The notes under the pieces are model-generated. The model did not search any database. It had not been told where the DNA came from and saw nothing but the letters and a program-made list of their open reading frames with translations. 64,000 nt of DNA from Cololabis saira. Lineage: Eukaryota > Chordata > Actinopteri > Beloniformes > Belonidae. The stretch covers positions 21,375,017 to 21,439,016 of the forward strand of contig NC_084587.1 of the NCBI RefSeq assembly GCF_033807715.1. Reading direction: 5' to 3'. Positions 43,601 through 58,600 of this stretch are shown here, one piece after another (position 1 is the stretch's first letter; each line of letters begins with the position of its first letter). The position numbers and the translations under genes are program-made.

Positions 43601-46600
43601 TGTCTGCATATGATTTTCTCCACTGTTTTTTTCCTAACTTTTTGCCCCTTCTACTATCTTCAAGTAAACATTTAAGCATGACTCCAGTAATATTCTGCGA
43701 TATTCTTACTGTTACATTTATGAGTGTACCGTCTGTTCCTTCACAGTCTGATTAAACTAACTTTGTAAATATCCTAAAATGACTAATCAATGTGCTACAA
43801 TAATGCAAGTGGAATTTGTCTCCATTACAGAAAAAGCAAACAAACTGAGATCAACTTGGCTTTCAATCAACCATAACTATAGCACATCATATCAGTGCTA
43901 CAGGCATGTAAACACAAGTTCATGACACTAAGTTGGTTAGCTGGTTTTTTCCAGAGCTCATTCAAACCAACCTCATCTTAGTGAAAAGAAAAATATCAAA
44001 TCAATCAAAATGTTACTTAAATAACAAAGAAAATGACAAAGTTGTATTTTGTTCCAAATGTGACCCCACATAGATTATGTCACTTTTGATTTTAGGCCTT
44101 CTAGTTCACTTTGTGACCCAACGGAGTGATGAAATGCTGCCTTTGTTGTGATTTTCAGTGTGTCACCTCCCTCCAGGCTGGAGAGGACAGCAGCACAGTA
44201 TGCAAAGCTGTAGCCTCTCGATCCATTTTTCAACTAATCCTCCTCCCTGTTCAACCCACGTGGGAGCAGCCGTAGATAATCCTCAAACCATCTGACAGCT
44301 GTCATGTCAGAAACGTGCGCGGCAACCTGCCACGCCTGATCTGAGAGGCAGTGATGTAACAGCAAAGAGAAGAAGTCCAGGCTGGAATTCAAACAAGTCA
44401 TTCCAAGCTTTTGTTTAAAAAAGGTCATTTGTTGCTGCACTGCGCAGCTGTGTGAATACACCTCCAGGGAAGAGAAAATGCAGGCCGTGGTATGTTTGGG
44501 GAAAGGTTCCTGTCTTCTCAACAGCAACAACAACTACAGAGGATACATTAAACTCCACGTTTACGTAAGGGCATTTTAGGATTTTCAAGCCATTGTCAGG
44601 ACATGATCAGTAATCATCTTTCACGTCTTTCATCTTCCTAAAGCTCAAGCCTGGACATTTTTATTCACTTTGGCTGCTGAGCCCAAACATGGCAAGCACC
44701 TGCTGACGAACCACAAAAATGCAAACACTGGTGAACACAACTACATGCCATAATCCACTCAAGAATCCCAGGAATATTAACTAGTTGTTTCATTGGCAGG
44801 TAAAGAACTGTGAGATTAACTGAAAAAGCACATCATCACAGTGAAATCCCAGTGAGATAGTCCTTTATTACGTCTAATGAGGACTGCTCTCAGTGGTGGT
44901 GGTACAGTCAAAAACCTGAGCCAGATTCCCCAGGGGGGTTAGTTGTGGAGGTACAGTTTTGTATGTTATATCATTTATTGTCACCATCAGGTTGTCCAGC
45001 ATCACCTTAAGGCAGTGATCTTCAACCCTGGTCCTCAGGCCCCACCGACCTGCATGTTTTACACGTTTCCTTGCATCAACACACCTGATTCTAATTAATG
45101 GTCATCATCAGGTTGTCATCAAAGGTGTACAAGTCTGTTAACAACACAGTCATTTCTAAAAGGGTTTGCTGGAGCAGGGAAACATGTCAAACATGCAGGA
45201 CAGTGGGCCCTGATGACCAGGGTTGAAGACCACTCCCTTAAGGCACAAAGTCTGATCTGCAATCCTGATTTCCAATCCATCGGTGATGTTATCCACAACA
45301 AATAAATGCACGCTGCAATAGCTGCAGTTTCTGCTGCAGCTAATGGGGATCTCAATAAATAAACGCATGGTACAAAGACTCGTGTGAGGACCCGTTAGTG
45401 TTCAACCATCACCAACACAGCAGTTGATGGAGAAAACTATTTAACTGAGAATACTGGGGGTAAAAAAGCCTCACTGGCAATTTTACTGACAAATAAATAA
45501 TTACATTTCCTTCCTCTTCAGTTTGGCCCAGGACAGTTGGTATTAATCCATCTTTTTACGAGACAACAACTGATCCGTGAGGCTGGGTTTTTATTTGAAA
45601 TAAACACTAAAACTACCAATGTTTAGTCTTGCATTCACATTCTAAATATATTTGTTTAAATCAGATTAAAACTTATTGTTAAGATGCCAATTTATATGTA
45701 AATCTATATGATGAGTGGTGTTGCAGGGTGCAGCTTATTTATTTATTTTAATAAAACTTGTGTTTTTATTATAATATCTGCACAGACAATTTACTGTCAG
45801 GTGTTAAAATTTGGATGAAAGCAAAAATTAACTATGATTTCTCGCATGTTTCCCAGCAATGTCTCACCCAAAGACACTTGGACATGTGAACTGGTCAGGG
45901 TTCAGTCTTCTGACTGCCGGACAACTGCTCTACAATCGGTTTTACAACCAACTCATTAATAAGTCTTCTACTGTAAAAACATTTCACTCAAAAATCACAA
46001 GTAAAAAAAGTTTTAAAAAAAATCTCCAACTGAAGTCTCCAAATACCTGTATTTACTTAAAATACCATTTAGTCAGGAGTTTGAGAAATTGTGGATATAG
46101 ATATGTACGTACTAGCCTGTAATGGTTTCTTCACCTCAGTATGGATTTACACCATGTGAGCCATCACAGTCGTAACAAAGCAAAGTGCAGTCGTTTATTT
46201 GTTCTTCTGAGCTTCAAGATCAGTTCACGCCTCTCAGTCTTTTATATCCAAGGAGACGTGTTCTTGCTTTTCCCCCCAAAAGGCTGACATGAATTCCTTT
46301 AGGTCTTAATCAAATGTCTGTGACATGCTTTGGTCAAAATACCACATGGATTAAAGACAAAAGAATCCTTTTCAACCACGTCTTTAAAGCTCTGTCCACA
46401 TGGCAGCTCATTTTGGGGGTTGGAGTCAGCCAATCAGTGCCACTCCACGTCCCTCTCCCACAGGAAGTAGAGATACACATTTCTGATGCAACACAAATGC
46501 AAGACAAAGACAAATACAAATGCAGTTTGGTGTGAAATTGGAAGGAGATACAGATGGGGAGGCTGGATCATTCTACTCCAGTCTGGGTTTATGGCATCAC

Positions 46601-49600
46601 AGTTGCCCAAAAATCTAAACCACTGAGTCCATGAGCTGTTGTTCAGACCTAAAAAAAAAAAAAGGTACCACGCAAAAAATAACAGGTTTACCCCAAGGTG
46701 TGTTGTTTTGTAGTTGGCAGTGGCTTAAGAACAAGGTAAATGTGTCCAAGAGCAGAAAAGGTCATTTTTCCATAGTATGTCCCCTTTAAACTGTATAAAT
46801 TATCGTCATTTTATTTATTATTGTCATTTTATCCATAAAATGTCTGAAAAAAGAAAAAATGACTAATTCCCGATTAACAATTAAAACGTTCAGTCTTGAC
46901 TTTGGGGAAAAAAATTTAAATAACGCTGTCTCAAGGCCTGTCCAGCAGGTGTAACAAACCTTCACAAGCAGACTAAATATGGTTAGTAGTCAAGATCATT
47001 TCTTTTTGACTGAAACTTATTTAGAGCCTCATGTCCTTGCTAGTCTTCCTTTACCTTTCACCGAAAATAATATGATGTTATCAAGTGTTCCCAACCAGCC
47101 GCCGAGCAGACTCAAACGTTAGCATACATGAGGTTGATTTTGTTATTCCATACCATGAAAGATATTACTGTACACTCAAAAGAGCACAGGAGAGGGAAAT
47201 ACCCACAGGTTTCTGAATAATATGGCAAAAGTCTTATCTTAAACAGAGCCTCTATTATTGATTAGTCTGCAATTATCTTATTTCTCCAACAGCAGCTTGA
47301 CAGTCACATCTCAAGTAAAGAGTTTCTGCCTCTCCGGGCCTCAGCTTCAAGGAAATATTTGCTCAAAAACACACCTTCAGTTCACAGGAGTTAATCGTGC
47401 AAGCAGGACTTTGATACATGTGTGCAGCAGCAGGCCAATGCTGTGAGAAGATAACCAGCAAGAACTTCCTCTTTTAACTGAAAAGATAATAGTCGAAAAA
47501 AAAAACAAGTAAAAGAAAACAACAAAATAAAACAATACTTAGCAAGTCACAGGTTGGACAACGAGTGGAAATCTCAGGAATGTGTTAACAGTGTGTGTGA
47601 TAACGCGCCAGGGATACAGCTCCGTGTTTTATGACCTCACATGAAAGTCCACCACAGATTTCACTACAGACGGAGCAGAGTTCAACAGAGGCGAGTCTTT
47701 AAATTCCACAAACTCATTAAAAAACTTTGACTTTTTTCCCCCTCGTCGTCAGTTCAAAGTCAGCGACAACAGGCCATGTTTATTCTTAGTTGTTTCATTA
47801 GTCTAATGCTTTTTTTGGCAGGAGTCTCCCCATTAGGCCTGCTCCGTCAGATCTAGTGTTGGGACGACAACTGGCAGCATCCACTCATGACCACCCTGTC
47901 ACACTTAGTGTCGTCTTTTACAACTTGGAGATAATCAGACATGTGAGAATGAAAAGCTGGGAATACAGGAGCACATTAATAAATCCAAATGATGAGTGAT
48001 GGACGTTTCCTTGTTGGGAGACTCGGAGAACATTTGCGTTAAACCTCATGGGAGCTGAAGGGTGGCTCCAGAATCAGTACTTTTTATGAGGAAATTCATT
48101 GCGATTATTAATACACAGCTTCACCAAAAGGTTTACAAGTGAATGTCACAATGACGATAAATTGTTTTACTAGAGAAAAAAAAAATGCACTTGTATCCTA
48201 CAAATTAAAGCAGGAAAAACAAATACAATCCTCTGTCTTATGTAGCTCGTACTGGTTTGGAATTTAATTATTTATTTTTCAAAAGGAATCTGGGCCACAA
48301 ATAACTAAATTAATGAGCCACATAATTCACTTGACTCAAATCATGTGAATCCTGATTATTGGGAAGCCCCTTGCTCAGGTCAGACAGTGCCCTGCTCCGC
48401 TGTGCTGTGAGAGTGAAGACATGAATACCAGGGCATCCAGAAACGATTTAAATGCTTAGTGAAACACGTGGCCACTACATGGGTTTACCACATTAGCCCT
48501 TCAAAAGAGTTTTGTCTGGAAAATCAAAACAACGTAATGTATTTTGTTGTCAATTACAACTCATGCATTCTTTTTTAATATATATTTATTAACAAATCAT
48601 CTAAAGCAATGTTGTTGGTCAGGATATCACAAGTCGATTAGGTTCTATATGGTTGTGGTTTTTTTAGTGGCAGATATCCCAGACAGATCATAGATTTTGG
48701 CCTGATCTGGACTACTGTACCTTTGGCACTTACAGTTACAGCACTAGGGATGCTTTGATGGGCCAGAAGGGTCCGAAGGTTTGTGAAGAGGGTCTAGCTT
48801 TTGACGTTTATTTCATGGGTTAGGGTCAGTTTTGAAGTGGGTTACCAGTAGTGTTGGGGTAGTTACTCAAAAAAGGTAATCCATTACATATTACTAGTTA
48901 CTTTAAAAAAAGTAATCCTTACACTACTTAGTTACTGGTTGCTGAAAGTAACTAGTTACATTACTTTTGGATTACTCCGCAATATCACCTGAGCTGCACC
49001 ATAACTCGATTGCCAATGAACAACATATACAGGACTGTCTCAGAAAATTAGAATATTGTGATTTTCTGTAATGCAATTAAAAAAACAAAAATGTCATACA
49101 TTCTGGATTCATTACAAATCCACTGAAATATTGCAAGCCTTTTATTATTTTAATATTGCTGATCATGGTTTACAGCTTAAGAAAACTCAAATATCCTATC
49201 TCAAAAAATTTGAATATTCTGGGAATCTTAATCTTAAAATGTAAGCCATAATCAGCAATATTAAAATAATAAAAGGCTTGCAATATTTCAGTGGATTTGT
49301 AATGAATCCAGAATGTATGACTTTTTTTTTTTTTTTAAATTGTATAACAGAAAATAAAGAACTTTATCACAATATTCAAATTTTCTGAGACAGTCCTGTA
49401 GTTGGAACCTTATTACTGCAGTGCCCAGATCAGCACCAGAAGTCCCGTAAAATCACGTAAAATCCTGTACGGTGTGCGTCGCCGCATACCCTACGCCGTA
49501 GGCTCTGCGTCGCTTTAACGCGGAACGATAAATCAGCCTTAAGTCAGACAAGTGTTGCGCAACGCGTGAAGACGCATGAAAGGCAAGTTTGATTTTCTTT

Positions 49601-52600
49601 TCTGTTCTCCCATTCTACATGTAGCTGAAAAGCTTAAAGTAACTAAAGTAACTTAAACTATAACGGGATTACCCGAATTACAACTGTAACGCGGTACATT
49701 ACTGCGTTACTGGCGAATGTAATCTCGTTACAGTAACGCGTTACCAGTGTTGTGCATGAACGCGTTCAAATGAACGCGTTCATTGAACACGTTCATTTCT
49801 GTGAGAACGTTGAACTGAACGCAATGAACGAATTTGATCTGTTCAGATTATGTGAGCTTCACTGTTTAGGTCCAATTATTACGGAATAATCCTTCTTATT
49901 TCACCAGCGGGCGGCGTGCACATTTAAAATGCTCGACGAGCCCGGTGCAGTCTTTACGAATGTAGGCTGATTTATGGTTCCGCGTTACACCTACATACGC
50001 GGCGTGTGGACCGTATAGTTTGCGTCGCCGCGTGCCCTACGCCGTAGTCTTCCCCGTCGATTTAACGCGGAACCATAAATCAGCCTTGACAGGTGAAGAG
50101 AGACGTTGCAGACGCAGCGTCAGTGAGCTGCCAGATGATGATCCGCTTATCATTATTTGCGGGAATTTTACACATCGTCTCCCAAAGAGTCTGACGGTAG
50201 GAAACTAACCTTTCTGTGCAAATTATGTCCACCTGCGCTGAGAAAACAAGTCTGAACGTCTGCCTCGTCAACTTCAAATTTAAAACGTCATGTGGAGTTA
50301 AAGCATCCGCCCAGTGGGAGAAAATATCTGCGAGTCCTTAACAATCAAAAAAGTTCCCAGAAAGACCAAGAGGTCTGATTTCCCAGTAACAGGTAGACAA
50401 ATTGATAATGCACTACAATGTTGGAGATTTACAGCCTCTGAATAAAGTTGAAACGCCACTAGGCGTTTCATTCGTACTTCTCACCTAAAAATATTGAAAT
50501 GAACTGAATTTGAACTAGTTCAAAATGAAAATGGTGAACTATGAACGTGAACTGTTCATTTTTAAACTATGTGAACTGAACTTTGAACTAATTCATGAGA
50601 AGTATGAACTTGCACAACACTGCGCGTTACTTTGTAACGCGTTACACCCAACACTGGTTACCAGCTATCACTCAAAGCCCCAAAGAAGATGCAGATTTGC
50701 TCCGTGCCTGGAATGTGGCTAGGTTTAGGCAGCCACAATTACACCGATTCAATTCCATAAGTCAAGCCCAAATGACAGCCAACATAAAACTTGCAGATAT
50801 GAGCCAGATTTGGGCCAAACATTATTTGCTTTCTGGGATGTCATGGAGTGTATTAATCATTCTTCCTTTTTGAATGTGTGAACTTAGTTTGTTTGCAAGA
50901 TACAATGCTTCAAAAGTCAAACAAACAAAAGGCCCAACCCCAGATAGGGGTGGAGTCTGGTGTCTAACTCCTCCCCCTAAAAACACTAACTGCGTTTACA
51001 TGCAGTCAATAACCCTTTTAAAACCTGAATATTAGCAATAACCCGGTTTTGCACGGCCATGTAAACACCAATAACCCTTTTGAATAACCCGAATTTGCTC
51101 ATATTCGGGTTTTTAAAAACCTGAATATGACCCCTGGGTTACTCCTTTTAAAACCCGAATATTTGGTCATGTACTGTATACGCCTAACGGGATATCCCCA
51201 TCAAACGGAACATGAATTTGTTTTCTGCGCATGCTCTTTTCACAAGGAATCTTGGTCTTTTGAGTCCAGGACGTAACGCAAGACCACGCCACACTTTTGG
51301 AGTGAGGAGGAGACTAATCACTTCATAAATGTAATGAAGGATATGAATATTTTGGCAATTGTAGACGGTAGAAAGTAGCGGGATAGCGAGATTTACAAGA
51401 AGGTGAGCGAAAAGTTGCGCGAAGCAGCATTTGTTTTGAATTTGGATACAGGAAGAAGAAGCAGAAATTACGGTAATTGCGTCATGACGTTCTCCGCGCG
51501 TCGCTGTTTTGATGCAGATATCCCAAATGATTAATTACCATGTATACAGGGATAACCCTGTTTGCTCACGCATGTAAACGGATTATTCCGAATGTTTCAG
51601 TAACCGGAATATTGGCAATAACCCGAATTTTGACTGCATGTAAACGTAGTCACTGCTGCTATAAAACAAAGCTTTGAAGACATGGCTGAAATGGCAGGTG
51701 TTGCACTTTAATCACTGCGGCAATTTTGGCAACCTATGTCAATGAAGTTTTGTTAAGACCTCAGAAAACTGTCAAATGTACAACAAAGGGAAATTGACGA
51801 GTATGACATCGCATGAGCACGTGACTGCTGGCTACTGTGTAAGGTGGAGAACTAAAGGCTGGTTTAAACTTATGGTATATCCACATTGCAGTGGGGGACC
51901 CATTACCGTAAGCTTGGGTTACAGCATGTTCAAGCGGAGGCGGCACAGATCAACTGCGATTGGTTTGAATAGTCGGTTGTTCTTTCTCTTTGTATTTCCT
52001 ACTACTACAAGTTTGTCATTGTTTTCAAGCTGGACAGAAAGACTGAATGTTGCAATGTCAGTAAAAAATAATGTTGCTCCTCCACATTTATCAGCTCTGA
52101 TTCGTATAAGATATGAGCATAAAATACATTTCTTTGAAACTGGCAGCAGCTCGTGCTTCTAACACAGCAACCTGCTGCAACAGTTTTATTAGTGCACCAA
52201 AGCTGGGTGGTGGCCGCTGACAAATGAGCTATCCTGCAGTCGTCAACTGCCCAGATCTCACCATCTTTGCAGAGCAACACAAACAGCTTCTTCACCCATG
52301 TTAAAGCCAGCAGCACAACCACGTGTAACTGCTATACTATCACCTCAGGTAGGGCTGGGCGATATGGCCCAAAAGTCATATCTCGATATTTTCTAGCTGA
52401 ATGGCGATACTCGATATATATCGATATTTTTTCTGTGCCATAATTGGGGTTTCCCCCAAAGCATTATAGCATAGCATCTCTGTTAGCTTCATTTTTTTCT
52501 GAGGCAAACCCTTAAAAAAACAGTTTTAATACAAAGCCTCGTGCCAAATGTCACACAGATACCTTTATTAACAGAGGTCTGCACAATATCAAAATGTATG

Positions 52601-55600
52601 AAAAAATGAAATAAAAATAAACTGCCTGCATATATAGAATATAAATGCTTCTTGAATAAAATAAAACATATATTCCTTTCCTGAATAACAATTAAATCAA
52701 AATACACTGTGCAATTAATACAATGTAGACAGTAACAGGCAGACTTTTCCACTGAGGTTGACAGTTGTGCAAATAACAAAACATTTGTGCAAATCTCAAA
52801 TAAAACATTTAAGTCAATTTGTCACAAAATAAGTTATATCAAAATCATATATTTTTTTTTTTTTTTTAATAATCGATATAAACGATATTGTCTTGTACCA
52901 TATCGCGTTTGAAATTATATCGATAAATATTAAAATCTCGATATATCGCCCAGCCCTAACCTCAGGGTGCTCAAAGACTGCTCTAATCAGCTATGAAGGT
53001 TGTTTTTTTTCACTCAAGTGTTTCAGAAACATCTCGACTCTGAGCATGGCACCAAACATGGAACGAGAAACCCAGCTGCACCATTTCTTTCGGATCCATC
53101 ACACTGATTTTGTGGTTTAAAAGCTTTTTACAGTATGTGACGAATGACAACTAGTGTTTTTGAATGGCTTTAAGTCAAGCAAATCGGCTATGAATTACTG
53201 CCCATTCTCCTCTCGGCGTACACTGACAGCATATTTTGTAACAGTGAAGGAATTACTCTTTTTAAGTATGCAGATGATGTGGTCCAGGTGCCTCAGCAGC
53301 TCTGACCCGTCACAAGCAGGAAACTGATTTACAAAGATTTCATAACAGTTTAACATCTCAGAGACCGAGGAGTTGCCGTGTGAACAACGGGATAACTCTA
53401 CAACAGCTCTGTACAGTATTCAAGGCCAGTCTGAGACTTTTAAATATTTGAGAAAATGTGAGACAAGAGTTGAACACCTGTCTCACCTTTTGCTGACTAG
53501 AAAAAAAAAGAAGCACAACAGCGCCTCCACCTGCTAAGGAAATTGAGTTATTTTAATACCAGTAAACACATTTAACATTATCTTTAACCTCGCCCACAAT
53601 ATTCATGTGTGCTATAAGCCTCGCTATAATATCAGCTGGTTTTAGTGGGTAGAGTCCGCCACTTGACTCAACCTACTCTTTCTGCAGGATGAATCTCTTT
53701 GGAAAGCTGCCTTAAAGCTCTGTGCTACAGGTGCAGGTGGAGTAAATATATCATCAAGTGATGTTTGGTGGAGTTAGAAAAGCTAAATTCTTCTTCTCTA
53801 AACTTGGTCTTTTATGTCACAGTACCCTGAAAATCTGGATTGCTTACTGAAAGATAATTCTTTGTCCCAAACAAAGCAACAGCTTGCATTATGTCAGAGA
53901 TTTTCAATCAATCAATCTTTATTTCTATAGCACTTTTTAAAACAACCACTGTTGACCAAAGTGCTTTACAATTAAAATCAAATTAAAACATGGACTACAA
54001 AAATAATCATAAGACACAGAAACTTAGATCGATGAAAACACTCAGGTAAAAAATACAATGCAAAAAGAAGTCAAAGTATAAAATAAAAATGCTATTATGA
54101 GTAAAATGACAATCTGAATAGGTGGGTCTTTAGTTTGGATTTGAATTGAGGCCGGTCAGTGAGGGAGCGTAATTCAAGGGAGTTCAGGACAAGCTGCTTC
54201 AAAGGAGTGATAACACCAATTTTTCACCTGCTGGGTTCTGCTGGGTCGATAGACATTTAAAACACTGCAGAGATATGAGGGGGCAAGGCTTAAAATGAAT
54301 TCTAAATTCAAAGGGGAGCCAGTGTAAGGAATAGAGGACCGGTGCGATGTGGTTGTGCTTCCAGCTATTTGTCAGCAGGTGAGCAGCAGCATTTTCAACA
54401 AGCTGCAAAGGACGCAGTAAAGTTCAGGTTGTTATCAAAATAAAAGTCATTAAAATAATCATGGCGGGAACTAACAAAAGCATGTTAAGCTTTCTCAAGG
54501 TCGCTACGGCTCAAGAACGGCTTCTGCTAGGAGTTGAAGTTTCCAGAAGCCCTGTGACAGTAGATCTGTTTGTCAAATTTTAAAGTGTTGTCAACAGCCA
54601 CACCCAGATTTCTGACTACCTGGTTGAAGTGAGGGGAAAGGGCATCGGGACCTGGGATAAATGAGGAAACTGTGCTACTGAGGGCTTGGAAGGACTAAAT
54701 ACAATCCATTCAGTTTTACTCTCATTTAAGGAGAGGGGGTTTTGAGCCATCCAGGGTTTAATGTCATCTAGGCATTTGTGGATGGATTCCAGGGCATTTT
54801 ATGAACTTGGCTTGATTGGCAGATATATTTGCAAATCATCTGCATATAGGGGAAAGGAGACATTGGCCACAGTTACATGATGTTTTTTAATTCGGAATTA
54901 ATTATTCCGAATTAAATAATTCAGAATTAAACTATTTTCCTTCGAGTTTACATGGAAATAGTAATTCCGAATTAAGGTTTACATGAAAAACACGTTTGAT
55001 CGGCTTTATCCAATTCCGCTTAAGGTCTGGGGGTTGGGAAGGGTTCTGATTGGACAGGGGGGCGGACCGGAAGTTACGTCTACCGGGAAAAAAAACAAAC
55101 TTAGCCGCTACAACTTTGAAAAGCTCACAGTTTCTATGTTTCCTGCCATCTGTTCTTTTAATTATTTCCAGGTCCTCCAAGCTATTTATTAAATAAATCG
55201 TCTCTGCTCTTGACCACCGTTTACTGCGTACTGCCATCTTGAAACTTTGTTTTGAAAACAAGCCCAACGCGGAATATAAGCGTCATCGCGACAGACGGGC
55301 GAGGGAAGGAGCAGCGCAGAAAGACCGGAATTAATTTAAAGCGGAATGAGTGTATACATGATCGCGGAATTATTCTATTCGGATTTAAAATCGGAATAAA
55401 CCAGCCACTTACTTCGGAATTAAGTCTAATTTGGAATGGCCATTTTCATTCGGAATTAGGTGTTTGCATGGTAATTTTTACTCATTTTAAATCTGATTTA
55501 ATTTTAATTCTGAATTAAACTTCCCATGTAAACGCACTCAATATGGTGGGAAATTATTGCCCCCTAATAGCAGCATGTATAATGAAAATAGGACAGGGCC

Positions 55601-58600
55601 CAAAATGGATGCCTGTGGCACACCAGAAGTTGGTAGTGACTTCCAAAACACCCAAATAAATGTTCTCAAGCACAATGAGTGATAATCTTAATATGTCTCC
55701 ACTGAGTTTAAAATCCACTCCTAAAATCCTGTTGAAATAAAATTATTAAAAGGTAAAAGTATATTCATTTTTTCATTTTTAGTGGATTCACCATAAAAAG
55801 GTAAAAGGCTTCACTCTAAATTTAAGGTTGTCTTGATAATTTAATGACAGAAATGGGAACCTAATGGAATCCATAAATGCTCAGCAAAGCCACCATCTGG
55901 GTAGTGTCTGATGGATGGGACATCTGAGGTCCGATGAGTATCATCAGCGGCCTGTCATCTACCAGCACTGGCTTATCATTAGCTTGCTCTAACAAGGGTG
56001 TCGCTTCAACCAAATTCTCATCATTTAAATTTTCTCCCTCGACTATGTCAACATGATTTGTAGTCACTAACATGCACAACACATATTTCTGTAAACACCA
56101 GCATGAACAAGATCCATCCTCCAAGCAGAGTCCAAACTGATCAAATAACGAGAACATTTGCAGGTGGCGGGACTAGTAGTGCATCTGTGATCAAGTCTTG
56201 ATCAAGAGTTTAGTCTGAACAGCATTTGTTTTTACTTTTTCAAGGAGCAGTCATTTCTTTTCTAAAGATACAGAACGTTTGGTTCCAACTTTGGAATTTC
56301 AGGATTTTATCGCCTTTCTCAATCATGTGTCGCAAAACGTCAGCATCTGTATGTTTTGGACAAACTGCTAATTTAATATATAAACTTGGGGAAAAAATGT
56401 GTTTGGCATTTTAAATTCATTCCGAGGATGAATCTCCAAAGAAAACACTATGTTTATTAAATGTAGATAAAATCTGCTTCGTTTTTTATTTTATCCACTT
56501 CTACAGTATGTGGGTTAATCACAAATGTAAGCAATAAGCTAATTTCTTTACTTCTAGCAACTAAAAGAGTCAATCTTTAAAAACTCTACTATGAGAGACA
56601 ATTGCTCTACAATACCTATAAATATTTGAGGAAACTAAATCTGAAAAGCACATCACTCTGAGATTTGTGCAGGGACAGCTTAGTCATCTGTCTTCAAACA
56701 GCACAAGAACTAATTTGATTAAGAGCTTATTTAAGTCCGTCTACAAAACAAATCTAATAATTTCAGGCATTTTTTTTCCAAACCAAGTTTTTGGTTCCAG
56801 CTTCTGAGATATGAGGATTCTACTATTTTATATTGCTTCAATAATTTTTTTATTGAAGTGGTGTGACTGAGGAAAAGAAATACCCAGAACTACTGATTTC
56901 TATCAGCTTTTACTGAAACAGCTCTCCATGACTTCATCGCATCAGAAAAGCTTTTCTGCCTCTACACAGACTCGCATTCAGATGTGCATCATACATGTTG
57001 TGATCGAAAAGAATCTCGCAAAAATTAGTTTTTTCCAAACAAATTTGTGATTATTTTAATTATTTTTAAAATTTGCAAGATTACAAGTAGGAATTTCCAA
57101 GTTATCTCTTCCAAATGTGTGCATTTATAAAAATACATAGTTTACAAGTTCCGCTTGCAAATTTATAAAGTCAGAAGAAATTACGTTTTCTTTTTTCAAA
57201 TCTGTGAATTTATAGCGCTTTTTTTTCTCTTGTACAGATTTGCAAGATTATGAAGATGCGATGTATGAACTTTAAATGGTATATATACAAAATAGAAATG
57301 CTGAGGTTTCCCTTGCAAAATTGTGAATTTATAAAGAAAGGATTTCTGAGTTTTCTTCTCTAAAATATACAGTTTATCCTTTTTCTGTAATTTGCAAACT
57401 TTAAAAGTCAGAATTTCTGAGCTTTCTCTCAGAAATGTGCATGTTTAAAGTCTGGGACTGATTTTCTTTTTCAAATTTGCCATTTTAAAAAAAATTGAAA
57501 AAGAGAGAGATATTTTGCTGCAAATTTGAATGGTTACAAAGTGTGAAAGTCAGTTTTTTTATATTGTTTTTTCAAATTAGAAAGTTAATAAAGTCGAACA
57601 TTCTGCAGTTTTTATTTCACCAAAATTTCCCAGTAAAAAATGAAAAATTGCAGATTTTCTCAAATTTGAAAGTTCAGGAAGTTAGTCTGAGTTTTATCTC
57701 ATAAATTTGCGTAAAATCTGAAACTCTGCATTTTTCGATGGAAAGTTTCCCCCCATGCCCCCATTAAAAAGCCTTAATATGTCACCACACTGGTACAGCT
57801 ATAATCTCAAAGAAATTAAGTTGACTAACCAGGTTTATTGTGCACTAACTTGAACTTTACATTCACACATCTTGCCTCGTTTCGTCAACAGTGTAACAGA
57901 TTGAATGATACATGAACAAGGATTATATGAAATAGTTTGAATTTCCCACCACATTTGAGTTTTTAAAAGTAGAGCCCCCCCCGCCCCGATTTTTAGTTTT
58001 TTATCTAAAAACCGGGAAGAACCCCAGAGAGTGTGTCTGATTGTCCGCTGGATGTGCCAGAATTTTCTCCAGCTAAATGCATAAAAGACAGAGGTGATCA
58101 ATTTTGGCCCTAAAAATGAAAGGGAAAAGATCAGCGCTCACCTTGGCTACATGTCATTGACAGCTACAAACCAAGCCAGAAATCTTGGTGTAATTATTGA
58201 CTCAGACCTGAACTTCAACAGCCATCTAAAGTTTATCACTAAATCTGCCAATTACCAGCTAAAAAACATTGCTAGAATTAAGGGGATTCTGTCTAAACAA
58301 GACATGGAAAAATGTATTCATGCATTAATTTTCAGTAGGTTGGATTATTGCAATGGCATCTTTACAGGCCTTAACAAGAAATCTATCAGGCAGCTGCAGC
58401 TGATCCAGAACGCTGCCGCCAGAGTCCTTACAAACACCAGGAAACTGGACCACATTACACCGGTCATGAAATCACTACACTGGCTTCCAGTTAGTCAAAT
58501 AATAGAGTTTAAAATCTTACTGCTGGTCTACAAAGCACTGAATGGTCTTGGACCAAAATACATGCTTGATCTGTTAGTTCCTATGAAGCTCCCAGACCCC

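Larger units (their letters stand above)
48849..50656. mobile_element. hAT element carrying nested insertions (outer element)
   Basis: The outer termini are TAGTGTTGGGGTAGTTAC and GTTACACCCAACACTG. The exact 8-bp duplication GTTACCAG is at 48,841-48,848 and 50,657-50,664. The ends contain multiple GTAAC/GTTAC copies. It encloses three further elements, listed separately. No transposase frame is seen. Confidence 0.88.
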
